In this document: in pieces, positions 1 through 4,963 of the stretch
How positions within the stretch are numbered: position 1 is the stretch's first letter
Layout: each line of letters opens with the position of its first letter
Assembly (NCBI GenBank): GCA_023415075.1
Contig: JAEZLU010000037.1
Span: 1-5,121 of the forward strand
DNA: 5,121 bases
Source of the DNA: Bacillota bacterium
Lineage (GTDB): Bacteria > Bacillota > Negativicutes > Sporomusales > UBA7701
Reading direction: 5' to 3'
Program-made: the position numbers and the translations under genes
Notes under the pieces: generated by a model
Told to the model about the DNA's origin: nothing
Databases searched by the model: none
Seen by the model: only the letters and a program-made list of their open reading frames with translations

Positions 1-797
1 TGGTCGCCGAAGCCGACTTCCGCATCGCCGTCGGCGGCATCGACCCACACCACCTGGCCGGCTGGAGCGGGGGCGCGAAAAACGTCCTGCCGGGGGTAGC
101 CGGCCGCGAGACGGTCAACGCCCATCACATATTGCTGCGCGATTCGGCAACCCGCCTGGGGGCAGCCGACGACAATCCCTTCCGCCTCCAGCTTGAAGAG
201 GCCGCCCGCCTGGCCAAACTCGACTTCATCGTCAACGTCGTGCTGACGCCGGCGAAAAAGATCGCCTATGCGGTAGCCGGCGACGTGGTGGCCGCCCACC
301 GGGCCGGGGTTGCCTTCGCCCGCGAGCGCCTGCTGGTGCCGGTGGCCTCGAAGGTCGATGTGGTGATAACCTCGCCCGGCGGGGCGCCGCGGGACGGCGA
401 GCTTTGGCAGACCCACGGCAAGTGCCTTACCCGGGTAGGCGGCATTGTCAAGGACGGCGGGACGATCATCGTCGTTGCCGAGTGCTCCAAAGGAGTGGGC
501 GACGACGAGTTCGCCGACTGGCTGAGACTAGACGCGAAGTCGCTGGAAGCGGCTTTGGCGGGCCCATTTTCGATGGCTTTGGCCAAGGCCTATCACCTGG
601 CGACCGAGGCCGAGCGGGTCGACATTTTCTTTGTCAGTTCCGGCCTTGTGGCCGCTGACCTGCCTAAGCTTCCTGTGCGCTTTTTCCCGTCGCTGCCGGC
701 GGCCGTCGAGGCGGCCCTGGCCAAGAATACGGACGCCGCGGTCGTGGCGGTGCCGGACGCCGCCGGCGTTCTGACCGCCTTGCGGCCGCAAGTTTAG
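1..797 (+). CDS. larA: LarA-family nickel-dependent racemase, C-terminal part (5' end cut by window)
   Basis: The reading frame is open from base 3 to the TAG at 795-797, giving 264 residues. The family is usually about 420-430 residues, so the N-terminal 160 or so lie outside the window. Family knowledge: LarA (DUF2088) interconverts lactate enantiomers using a nickel-pincer nucleotide bound covalently to a lysine; relatives racemise or epimerise other 2-hydroxyacids, so the substrate is not certain. Seen: the signature HHLAGWSGGAKNVLPGVAG followed by RETVNAHH. Its lysine (bases 78-80) matches the cofactor lysine (Lys184 in Lactobacillus plantarum LarA). The histidine ten residues before (48-50) matches catalytic His174, and the one sixteen after (126-128) matches nickel ligand His200. 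All the key residues visible here are intact. The protein is probably cytoplasmic, since no signal or membrane segment is seen in this part. An AT-rich promoter region follows, and larE lies about 2.3 kb downstream, which supports a nickel-pincer role. Confidence 0.86.
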   Translation, partial: VAEADFRIAVGGIDPHHLAGWSGGAKNVLPGVAGRETVNAHHILLRDSATRLGAADDNPFRLQLEEAARLAKLDFIVNVVLTPAKKIAYAVAGDVVAAHRAGVAFARERLLVPVASKVDVVITSPGGAPRDGELWQTHGKCLTRVGGIVKDGGTIIVVAECSKGVGDDEFADWLRLDAKSLEAALAGPFSMALAKAYHLATEAERVDIFFVSSGLVAADLPKLPVRFFPSLPAAVEAALAKNTDAAVVAVPDAAGVLTALRPQV

Positions 798-833
798 GCG
801 CTAAGCGGGGAAACTGAAGTCAAAGCAAAAAAG

Positions 834-888
834 ATATATATTTTTTCTAATACCCATATTGACATTAGTTATATTTGCATGGTAATAT
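834..888 (+). promoter_or_regulatory. Sigma-A-type promoter of the SAM-riboswitch operon, with UP-like A/T tract
   Basis: A perfect -35 box TTGACA lies at 859-864. After an 18-base spacer comes TAATAT at 883-888, preceded by TGG (880-882), which makes an extended -10. An A/T-only tract at 834-848, within the wider A/T-rich run to 851, covers the usual UP-element position. The predicted start is near 895, about 15 bases before the first paired base of the riboswitch, which is the expected arrangement. The -10 itself matches only 4 of 6 consensus bases, and the TG extension may compensate. Confidence 0.75.
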
Positions 889-909
889 CAAAAACAACTA
901 AAGACAGAA

Positions 910-1012
910 CTCTTATCAAGAGCGGTCGAGGGACTGGCCCGATGACACCCGGCAACCGGCGCTGAGGCGCAGTGGTGCCAAATCCAGCAGGAGCAATCCT
1001 GGAAGATGAGGG
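910..1012 (+). promoter_or_regulatory. SAM-I (S-box) riboswitch aptamer
   Basis: The sequence carries the S-box hallmarks in order: CTTATCAAGAG, GAGGGACTGGCCCGATGA, CCCGGCAACC, GGTGCCAAATCC and a closing GGAAGATGAG. P1 pairs 910-917 with 1005-1012 (8 bp, two of them G-U). P2 lies within 923-958, P3 is 959-962 with 967-970, and P4 is 983-987 with 999-1003. The family's pseudoknot can form between TGGC at 935-938 and GCCA at 977-980. Family knowledge: bound S-adenosylmethionine stabilises P1 and switches off methionine and sulfur genes. Here it precedes two yezD-type genes and metY, so high SAM should stop their transcription at the terminator that follows. Confidence 0.97.
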
Positions 1013-1040
1013 GAGAGTAACGCAAAAAAATCCTTTCCTC
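1008..1040 (+). promoter_or_regulatory. Candidate antiterminator pairing of the SAM riboswitch
   Basis: GAGGGGAG at 1008-1015 can pair with CTTTCCTC at 1033-1040 (8 bp, two of them G-U). This helix uses the 3' strand of aptamer helix P1 (1005-1012) and most of the 5' arm of the terminator stem (1030-1038), so it excludes both. That is the expected switch: without SAM the antiterminator forms and transcription continues; with SAM P1 forms and frees the terminator. The pairing was found by hand and its energy was not calculated. Confidence 0.7.
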
Positions 1041-1056
1041 CGGAAAGGATTTTTTA
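1025..1056 (+). terminator. Intrinsic terminator of the SAM riboswitch
   Basis: ATCCTTTCC (1030-1038) pairs perfectly with GGAAAGGAT (1042-1050) around a three-base loop. A further A-U extension pairs 1025-1029 with 1051-1055, and the T-rich tract runs from 1050 to 1055. It sits 12 bases after aptamer helix P1 and about 40 bases before the first coding sequence, so it is the expression platform rather than the end of an upstream transcript. Confidence 0.93.
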
Positions 1057-1097
1057 TTTGCCAGGGAGGCTGGAAAAGCGAGTGGGAGGAAAGTGCG

Positions 1098-1262
1098 ATG
1101 GCAGCGACCAGCAGCAAGAATACGACCGACAACCTGCCGCCGAAAGTGTGGGAGAAGATCGAGGCGGCGATAGCCGCAATCGGCTATGGTTCAATCACCA
1201 TCATCGTTCAGGACGGCAAGGTCATCCAGATCGAGATCAACGAAAAAATCAGACTGGCGTAG
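1098..1262 (+). CDS. YezD-family (DUF2292) small protein, first tandem copy
   Basis: A 54-residue protein of unknown biochemical function. The C-terminal half reads YGSITIIVQDGKVIQIEINE followed by KIRL, the pattern of the YezD/DUF2292 family: Y-G, alternating hydrophobics, D-G-K-V-x-Q-I, then E-K-x-R. This looks like two short beta strands joined by an Asp-Gly turn, after a short helix around residues 17-29 (KVWEKIEAAIAAI). The start is the ATG with GGAGGA at 1085-1090, seven bases upstream. Longer in-frame starts lie inside the riboswitch and are not credible. No signal peptide, cysteine or metal motif is visible. It is the first gene after the SAM riboswitch and 16 bases before a second member of the family, ahead of metY. 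Family members are, to my knowledge, often found near sulfur-assimilation genes; a role in sulfur or methionine metabolism is inference. Confidence 0.82.
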   Translation: MAATSSKNTTDNLPPKVWEKIEAAIAAIGYGSITIIVQDGKVIQIEINEKIRLA

Positions 1263-1278
1263 CCAAGGGGGCGAGACA

Positions 1279-1467
1279 ATGAACGGCAAAGTAGCGACCG
1301 GCCAGCCGGCCGGCGGGCGGATCAAGGCGGAAATTGCCAAGGCCCTGAGCGGCCTTGAATACGGGCAGCTTGTCATTCAGATCAAGGACGGCAAGGTGAC
1401 CCAGATCGACCGGACCGAGAAGAGGCGGCTGCCCCGCCTTGAAGGACTTTACGGCGAAGGCATCTGA
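1279..1467 (+). CDS. YezD-family (DUF2292) small protein, second tandem copy
   Basis: A 62-residue protein related to the gene just upstream. Its core YGQLVIQIKDGKVTQIDRTE, followed by KRRL, shares the Y-G, D-G-K-V-x-Q-I and E-K-x-R-L positions with the first copy, but the variable positions differ widely, so the two are diverged paralogs rather than a recent duplication. The first copy ends just after the E-K-x-R-L motif; this one adds a tail of about ten residues ending LEGLYGEGI. The start ATG has a purine-rich AAGGGGGCGAG at 1265-1275. An upstream in-frame start at 1186 would overlap the first gene by 77 bases and is rejected. It is 72 bases before metY and probably shares the riboswitch-controlled transcript. 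The function is unknown. The family call rests on the conserved core. Confidence 0.8.
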   Translation: MNGKVATGQPAGGRIKAEIAKALSGLEYGQLVIQIKDGKVTQIDRTEKRRLPRLEGLYGEGI

Positions 1468-1538
1468 GACCATTGGCCGATCAGACGGACTGAAGGCTAG
1501 GGATATTACCGGCAACAACATTTTGAGGAGGAAAAAAC

Positions 1539-2828
1539 ATGACCCTACCGGAAAATCTGCGCTTCGATACCCTGGCAGTCCACGGCGGCCAAGAGGTCGA
1601 CCCCACCACCGGCTCGCGGGCGGTGCCTATCTACCAGACCACGTCTTATGTCTTCAAGGACACCGAGCATGCCGCCAACCTATTTGCCCTCAAGGAATTC
1701 GGCAACATCTACACCCGGATTATGAATCCCACCAACGACGTCCTGGAGAAGCGCATCGCCGCCCTCGAGGGCGGGGTGGGGGCGCTGGCCTTCGCTTCCG
1801 GCCATGCGGCCATAAGCGCCGCCATCTTCAACATCGCCGAGGCCGGCGATGAAATCGTCAGTTCGGCCAGCCTGTACGGCGGCACTTATAACATGTTCGC
1901 CTACACACTGCCGCGCCTCGGCATCAAGGTTACCCTGGTCGATCCCAGCGACCCCGAAAATTTTGCCAGCGCCATCACCCCGAAAACCAAAGCTTTGTAT
2001 GCCGAGACCATCGGCAACCCGCGAATAGACATTCTGGATATCGAAAAAGTGGCCGCCATTGCCCATAAAAACGGTATTCCCCTTATTATCGACAGTACTT
2101 TCGCCACTCCTTACCTCTGCCGGCCGATCGAGTTCGGCGCCGATATCGTCGTCCACTCGGCCACCAAATTCATCGGCGGCCACGGCACCTCGATGGGCGG
2201 CCTGGTGGTGGACAGCGGCAAGTTTGACTGGAAGAACGGCAAATTCCCGCTGCTGACCGAGCCCGACCCCAGCTACAACGGTTTGCGCTTCACCGAGGCC
2301 CTCGGCCCATTGGCCTACATCATCCGCCTGCGCACGCAGATTTTACGCGACCTGGGGGCGGCCCTCAGCCCCTTCAACAGTTTCCTCTTCCTGCAGGGGC
2401 TGGAAACGCTGCATCTCAGGTTGGAGCGGCACAGCGCCAACGCCCTGGCGGTAGCCCAGTACCTGGCCGGCCACAAACTGGTGGAATGGGTCAGCTACCC
2501 CGGCCTGCCCGGCCACCGCGACCATGCCCTGGCGGAAAAGTACCTGCCGAAAGGGGCCGGGGCGATCTTTACCTTCGGCATCAAGGGCGGCCTCACGGCC
2601 GGCAAGAAATTCATCGACGCCCTGCAGCTATTCTCGCTGCTGGCCAACGTCGGCGACGCCAAGTCGCTGGTCATCCACCCGGCCAGCACCACTCACTCCC
2701 AGCTGACCCCGGCCCAGCGGGTCAGCGCCGGGGCGCCGGACGAACTCATCCGCCTGTCGCTCGGCCTGGAAGATCCGGCCGATCTTATCGACGACCTTGA
2801 GCAGGCCCTGGCGGCGTCACAGCGCTGA
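1539..2828 (+). CDS. metY: O-acetylhomoserine sulfhydrylase (O-acetylhomoserine aminocarboxypropyltransferase)
   Basis: A 429-residue, PLP-dependent enzyme of the Cys/Met metabolism family, the normal length for MetY. It makes homocysteine from O-acetylhomoserine and sulfide in the cytoplasm, the direct sulfhydrylation route to methionine. Seen: Y58 and R60 in NIYTRIMNPT (phosphate contacts from the neighbouring subunit), SGHAA at 87-91, Y113 in SLYGGTY (stacks on the cofactor), D185 in IIDSTFATPY (pyridine nitrogen), and the Schiff-base lysine K210 in HSATKFIGGHG. The segment KFPLLTEPDPSYNG and the C-terminal HPASTTHSQL are typical of MetY and separate it from the shorter cystathionine gamma-synthases (about 380-400 residues). 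The start ATG has AGGAGG at 1526-1531, seven bases upstream. It is the last gene of the unit begun by the SAM riboswitch, so its transcription should fall when SAM is plentiful. O-succinylhomoserine use is less likely but not excluded. Confidence 0.95.
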   Translation: MTLPENLRFDTLAVHGGQEVDPTTGSRAVPIYQTTSYVFKDTEHAANLFALKEFGNIYTRIMNPTNDVLEKRIAALEGGVGALAFASGHAAISAAIFNIAEAGDEIVSSASLYGGTYNMFAYTLPRLGIKVTLVDPSDPENFASAITPKTKALYAETIGNPRIDILDIEKVAAIAHKNGIPLIIDSTFATPYLCRPIEFGADIVVHSATKFIGGHGTSMGGLVVDSGKFDWKNGKFPLLTEPDPSYNGLRFTEALGPLAYIIRLRTQILRDLGAALSPFNSFLFLQGLETLHLRLERHSANALAVAQYLAGHKLVEWVSYPGLPGHRDHALAEKYLPKGAGAIFTFGIKGGLTAGKKFIDALQLFSLLANVGDAKSLVIHPASTTHSQLTPAQRVSAGAPDELIRLSLGLEDPADLIDDLEQALAASQR

Positions 2829-2851
2829 TAAACAGGCGGGAAGCCTGCATA

Positions 2852-2880
2852 TTGACAGGGACGGCAGCCTGTGGTAATCT
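2852..2880 (+). promoter_or_regulatory. Predicted sigma-A-type promoter downstream of metY
   Basis: A perfect TTGACA (2852-2857) is followed by a 17-base spacer and TAATCT (2875-2880). The -10 is preceded by TGG (2872-2874), giving an extended -10. The predicted start is near 2887. The architecture closely resembles the promoter at 859-888, where TTGACA also precedes TGGTAAT. It points toward larE-cysK, but a strong terminator begins only about 37 bases after the predicted start. Confidence 0.68.
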
Positions 2881-2923
2881 TATTTTCAAGTAAATGAACG
2901 ATAACAGCTGATCAGAATGACTG

Positions 2924-2970
2924 AAGGCTGAGGAGGTCCTGCCGGGACTTATCCTCAGCCTTGTTTTTTT
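2924..2970 (+). terminator. Strong intrinsic terminator between metY and larE
   Basis: AAGGCTGAGGA (2924-2934) pairs over 11 bases with TCCTCAGCCTT (2952-2962). An inner helix pairs GTCC (2936-2939) with GGAC (2945-2948), and a run of seven T follows at 2964-2970. It can end metY transcripts that run 96 bases past the stop. It also lies downstream of the promoter at 2852-2880, so it would cut transcripts from there to about 80 nt, as an attenuator or as the end of a small RNA. CAGCT at 2905-2909 can pair with GGCTG at 2926-2930 (5 bp, one G-U), but this is too weak to be a convincing antiterminator. Confidence 0.88.
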
Positions 2971-2996
2971 CGGAAAGATCAAGGTCTTGATATAAC
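2969..2996 (+). promoter_or_regulatory. Possible second promoter for larE-cysK (extended -10)
   Basis: TATAAC at 2991-2996 matches 5 of 6 bases of the -10 consensus and is preceded by TGA (2988-2990), forming an extended -10. The -35 is poor: TTCGGA at 2969-2974, spacer 16, matches 3 of 6. The predicted start near 3003 would lie beyond the terminator at 2924-2970 and so would allow larE-cysK expression independent of it. The -10 overlaps the inverted repeat 2978-2991, which could be a repressor site. This is suggestive only. Confidence 0.35.
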
Positions 2997-3028
2997 AGGC
3001 GTGACTGTCGACCGCCTGCAGGAAGCTG

Positions 3029-3070
3029 TGCGCACCCTTCGACTCGGCGGCGTGGAACTAGGAGGGCGCA
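3029..3070 (+). promoter_or_regulatory. Hairpin covering a ribosome binding site in the larE leader
   Basis: Bases 3029-3032 and 3035-3040 can pair with 3061-3070, giving ten pairs (one G-U) with a two-base bulge at 3033-3034 and a 20-base loop (3041-3060). The 3' strand contains almost the whole AGGAGGG at 3060-3066 and the first base of the ATG at 3070. The fold would therefore hide the start of the mini-ORF that follows. Whether this is regulatory or chance in a GC-rich leader is open; no known riboswitch class was recognised. Confidence 0.35.
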
Positions 3071-3084
3071 TGAGGAAAGATTAA
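3070..3084 (+). CDS. Possible four-residue leader peptide (MRKD) upstream of larE
   Basis: ATG-AGG-AAA-GAT-TAA is preceded by AGGAGGG at 3060-3066, a strong ribosome binding site with acceptable spacing (3-4 bases). It ends 53 bases before the larE start, so it cannot be an alternative larE start. A tiny upstream ORF with this good a site could serve in translation-coupled control, but it may be a chance match or the relic of a lost gene. The codons hold no run of cysteine or methionine that would suggest classic amino-acid attenuation. Confidence 0.25.
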   Translation: MRKD

Positions 3085-3127
3085 CCGATAACCGGTTCTG
3101 ATCCGGGCCAACCACTGGCTTAAATAT

Positions 3128-3133
3128 GGAGGT
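3128..3133 (+). promoter_or_regulatory. Ribosome binding site that fixes the larE start
   Basis: GGAGGT lies four bases before the ATG at 3138. A second in-frame ATG at 3126 overlaps this site and has no good site of its own, so the start at 3138 is preferred. The spacing is slightly short but workable. Confidence 0.75.
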
Positions 3134-3137
3134 AGAC

Positions 3138-3962
3138 ATGGAAAAAGCGACTGAAAAACTGGAAAGGTTAAACGAATTACTTAATGAACTGGGCAGCGCG
3201 GTTATCGGCTTTTCCGGCGGCACCGACAGCGCTTTTCTGGCGGCGGCGGCTTACCGCGTCCTCGGTGAACGGGCCGTCGCCGTGACCTGCTACTCGGCGA
3301 CGCTGCCGGCAAGCGAACTGGCGGAGGCCCAGGCCGTCGCCGGCCGGATCGGCATAAGCCATGTACTCTTGCCGCAGAACGAACTTGCTAGCGAGGATTT
3401 TGTCCGCAACGATGCCGAGCGCTGCTATTACTGCAAGAAAGGCCGCTTTACCGCCCTGGCGGCCTGGGCCGCCGTGCAGGGTTACCGCTGGGTGCTGGAG
3501 GGGGCCAACGCCGACGACACAGGCGACTATCGACCTGGCCTGCGGGCCCTGGGCGAACTGGCCGTTGTCCGCAGCCCGTTGCTCGAGGTGGGCTTTACCA
3601 AGGCGGAAATCCGTGAACTGTCGCGCGAGTGGGGCCTGCCGACCTGGAACAAGCCCAGCGCCGCCTGCCTGTCGTCGCGGGTGGCGTACGGCCAGCCGGT
3701 TACGGCAGCAAAACTGGGCCAGATCGAAAAAGCCGAGGCTCTCGTGAAAAAATACTGGGCCGGACAGGTCAGAGTCCGCCACCACGGCGACCTGGCCAGG
3801 ATTGAGGTCGACCGGGCAGGACTGACGGTGCTGACCAAACCGGCCGTGGCGGCCGAAATTACCGGCCACCTGAAAGGTCTGGGGTTCACTTTCGTCACCA
3901 TCGATCTTGCCGGCTACACCTCAGGCAGTATGAACCTGGTTCTGAATCTGGCAAAAAAATGA
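3138..3962 (+). CDS. larE: ATP-dependent sacrificial sulfur transferase LarE
   Basis: A 274-residue cytoplasmic protein of the PP-loop ATPase/sulfurtransferase family; L. plantarum LarE is 276 residues. LarE adenylates the carboxylates of a pyridinium dicarboxylate nucleotide and replaces them with thiocarboxylates, a step in making the nickel-pincer cofactor of LarA. Seen: PP-loop SGGTDS at 26-31, CYYCKK at 96-101, GANADDTGDYRPG around 122-134, RSPLLEVGFTKAEIRELSRE, and WNKPSAACLSSR. The cysteine of the last motif is C177, matching the Cys176 that gives up its sulfur in L. plantarum and becomes dehydroalanine. No cysteine follows it, so the protein is not the three-cysteine, iron-sulfur-cluster variant. 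The start is ATG 3138, chosen from the GGAGGT. cysK follows 21 bases after the stop, so the two are probably co-transcribed. larB and larC are absent here. A different sulfur-transfer substrate is possible. Confidence 0.93.
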   Translation: MEKATEKLERLNELLNELGSAVIGFSGGTDSAFLAAAAYRVLGERAVAVTCYSATLPASELAEAQAVAGRIGISHVLLPQNELASEDFVRNDAERCYYCKKGRFTALAAWAAVQGYRWVLEGANADDTGDYRPGLRALGELAVVRSPLLEVGFTKAEIRELSREWGLPTWNKPSAACLSSRVAYGQPVTAAKLGQIEKAEALVKKYWAGQVRVRHHGDLARIEVDRAGLTVLTKPAVAAEITGHLKGLGFTFVTIDLAGYTSGSMNLVLNLAKK

Positions 3963-3983
3963 AGCATCCAGGAGGCAATAGAA

Positions 3984-4922
3984 ATGGCCAAAATTGCCAC
4001 TAACCTGACAGAGCTTATCGGCAACACCCCGCTGCTGGCGGTGGGCAACTACGGCAAAACCAAGGGATTAGCCGCCAGACTGCTTGTAAAACTTGAATAC
4101 TTCAACCCGCTTGGCAGCGTTAAAGACCGCATCGGCTACGCCATGATCAAGGACGCCGAGGAGAAGGGGCTGCTCAGCAAGCATAGCGTGATTATCGAGC
4201 CCACCAGCGGCAACACCGGCATCGCCCTGGCATTTGTGGCCGCCGCCAAAGGCTACCGCCTCATCCTGACCATGCCGGAAACGATGAGTGTGGAGAGGCG
4301 CAATCTGCTTAAGGCCCTTGGCGCCGAACTTGTGCTGACCCCGGGGCCCGAGGGCATGAAAGGTGCCATCAGGCGGGCCGACGAACTGGCGGCGGAAACG
4401 CCGAACTCCTTCGTGCCTCAACAGTTCAAGAATCCGGCCAATCCGGCCATTCACCGGCAGACGACGGCCCAGGAGATCTGGCGGGATACTGATGGCCAGG
4501 TGGATATCTTCGTCGGCGGTGTCGGCACCGGCGGCACGATCACCGGTGTCGGCAAAGTGCTTAAGCAGCTCAATCCGTCGGTAAAAATCGTAGCCGTCGA
4601 GCCGTTCGATTCGCCGGTGCTGTCCGGCGGCCAGGCCGGGCCGCACAAGATCCAGGGAATCGGCGCCGGCTTCGTGCCTGATGTTATCAATGTGAAAATA
4701 ATTGATGAGATTATTAAGGTGAAGAACGAGGAAGCCTTTGCCACCGCCCGCGAACTGGCCAAGAGCGAAGGTTTGCTTGTCGGCATCTCCAGCGGCGCCG
4801 CCGCTTTCGCGGCTACTCAGCTGGCCTTGCGGCCCGAGAATGCCGGCAAGACTATCGTCGCCCTGCTGCCCGACACCGGCGAACGATACTTGTCGACGGT
4901 ACTGTTCGAACAGCAGCAATAA
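3984..4922 (+). CDS. cysK: Cysteine synthase A (O-acetylserine sulfhydrylase)
   Basis: A 312-residue PLP-dependent enzyme of fold type II, the normal length for CysK. It makes cysteine from O-acetylserine and sulfide in the cytoplasm. Seen: ELIGNTPL at 10-17, the Schiff-base lysine K47 in NPLGSVKDR, the substrate loop TSGNTG at 74-79, the phosphate-binding GTGGT at 181-185, GIGAGFVP, the serine pair in GISSGAA at 267-273 (pyridine nitrogen), and LLPDTGERYLS near the end. The GIGAGFVP motif and the length favour CysK over cystathionine beta-synthase or threonine dehydratase relatives; CysM-type substrate use cannot be excluded. AGGAGG at 3970-3975 lies eight bases before the ATG. The gap to larE is 21 bases, so they probably form one operon. 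No SAM riboswitch or T-box is seen directly before it, so its control would come through the larE leader. Confidence 0.95.
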   Translation: MAKIATNLTELIGNTPLLAVGNYGKTKGLAARLLVKLEYFNPLGSVKDRIGYAMIKDAEEKGLLSKHSVIIEPTSGNTGIALAFVAAAKGYRLILTMPETMSVERRNLLKALGAELVLTPGPEGMKGAIRRADELAAETPNSFVPQQFKNPANPAIHRQTTAQEIWRDTDGQVDIFVGGVGTGGTITGVGKVLKQLNPSVKIVAVEPFDSPVLSGGQAGPHKIQGIGAGFVPDVINVKIIDEIIKVKNEEAFATARELAKSEGLLVGISSGAAAFAATQLALRPENAGKTIVALLPDTGERYLSTVLFEQQQ

Positions 4923-4940
4923 GGCGGGCGACCGCTTTTT
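4921..4940 (+). terminator. Weak intrinsic terminator overlapping the cysK stop codon
   Basis: GCGG (4924-4927) pairs with CCGC (4932-4935) around a GCGA tetraloop (GNRA type). AAG/TTT pairs (one G-U) at 4921-4923 with 4936-4938 extend the stem, and five T (4936-4940) follow. The GC core is only four pairs and the T run is short, so termination may be partial. Confidence 0.45.
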
Positions 4941-4963
4941 CCGCTAGCCTAAACAGGGCCGAG

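Larger units (their letters stand above)
2829..3137 (+). other. Intergenic region metY-larE, about 300 bases, no credible gene
   Basis: I see no protein gene with family features on either strand here; the reading frames present are short or overlap larE. The stretch holds, in order: a small hairpin CAGGC/GCCTG (2833-2837 with 2843-2847) without a T run, the promoter at 2852-2880, the terminator at 2924-2970, an inverted repeat ATCAAG-GT-CTTGAT (2978-2991), a possible extended -10 (2988-2996), a hairpin CAGGCG/CGCCTG (2996-3001 with 3013-3018), a ribosome-binding-site-covering hairpin (3029-3070), a mini-ORF (3070-3084) and the larE ribosome binding site (3128-3133). The density of structure suggests a regulatory leader. 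It does not match a riboswitch class I can recognise. Confidence 0.6.

Noticed and set aside
779..792. Perfect 14-base palindrome CTTGCGGCCGCAAG at the end of larA as a terminator
   Set aside because: It lies in coding sequence and is followed by only three T, so it would be a poor intrinsic terminator. The palindrome may be chance in GC-rich codons.
827..846. A6-N8-T6 symmetry as a terminator of larA
   Set aside because: The stem would be A-U only with no GC core. It is better explained as an A/T-rich upstream promoter element.
972..1097. Longer N-terminal extension of the first YezD-type gene
   Set aside because: The extension runs through the riboswitch aptamer and terminator, and the GGAGGA before 1098 marks the real start.
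1680..2183. 167-codon open frame on the minus strand
   Set aside because: It lies opposite metY catalytic motifs and has no motif of its own.
3047..3060. T-box-like core GTGGAAC in the larE leader (TGGA would suit a tRNA-Cys end)
   Set aside because: Only about 9 of 14 positions of the T-box consensus match. No Stem I with a specifier loop is seen and no terminator follows, so a cysteine T-box is not supported.
3177..3869. 230-codon open frame on the minus strand
   Set aside because: It is opposite larE, with low-complexity composition and no family motif; a shadow of the real gene.
4068..4919. Long open frame of 283 codons on the minus strand
   Set aside because: It lies entirely opposite cysK, whose motifs are complete. 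It shows no recognisable family features and is explained by high GC content.
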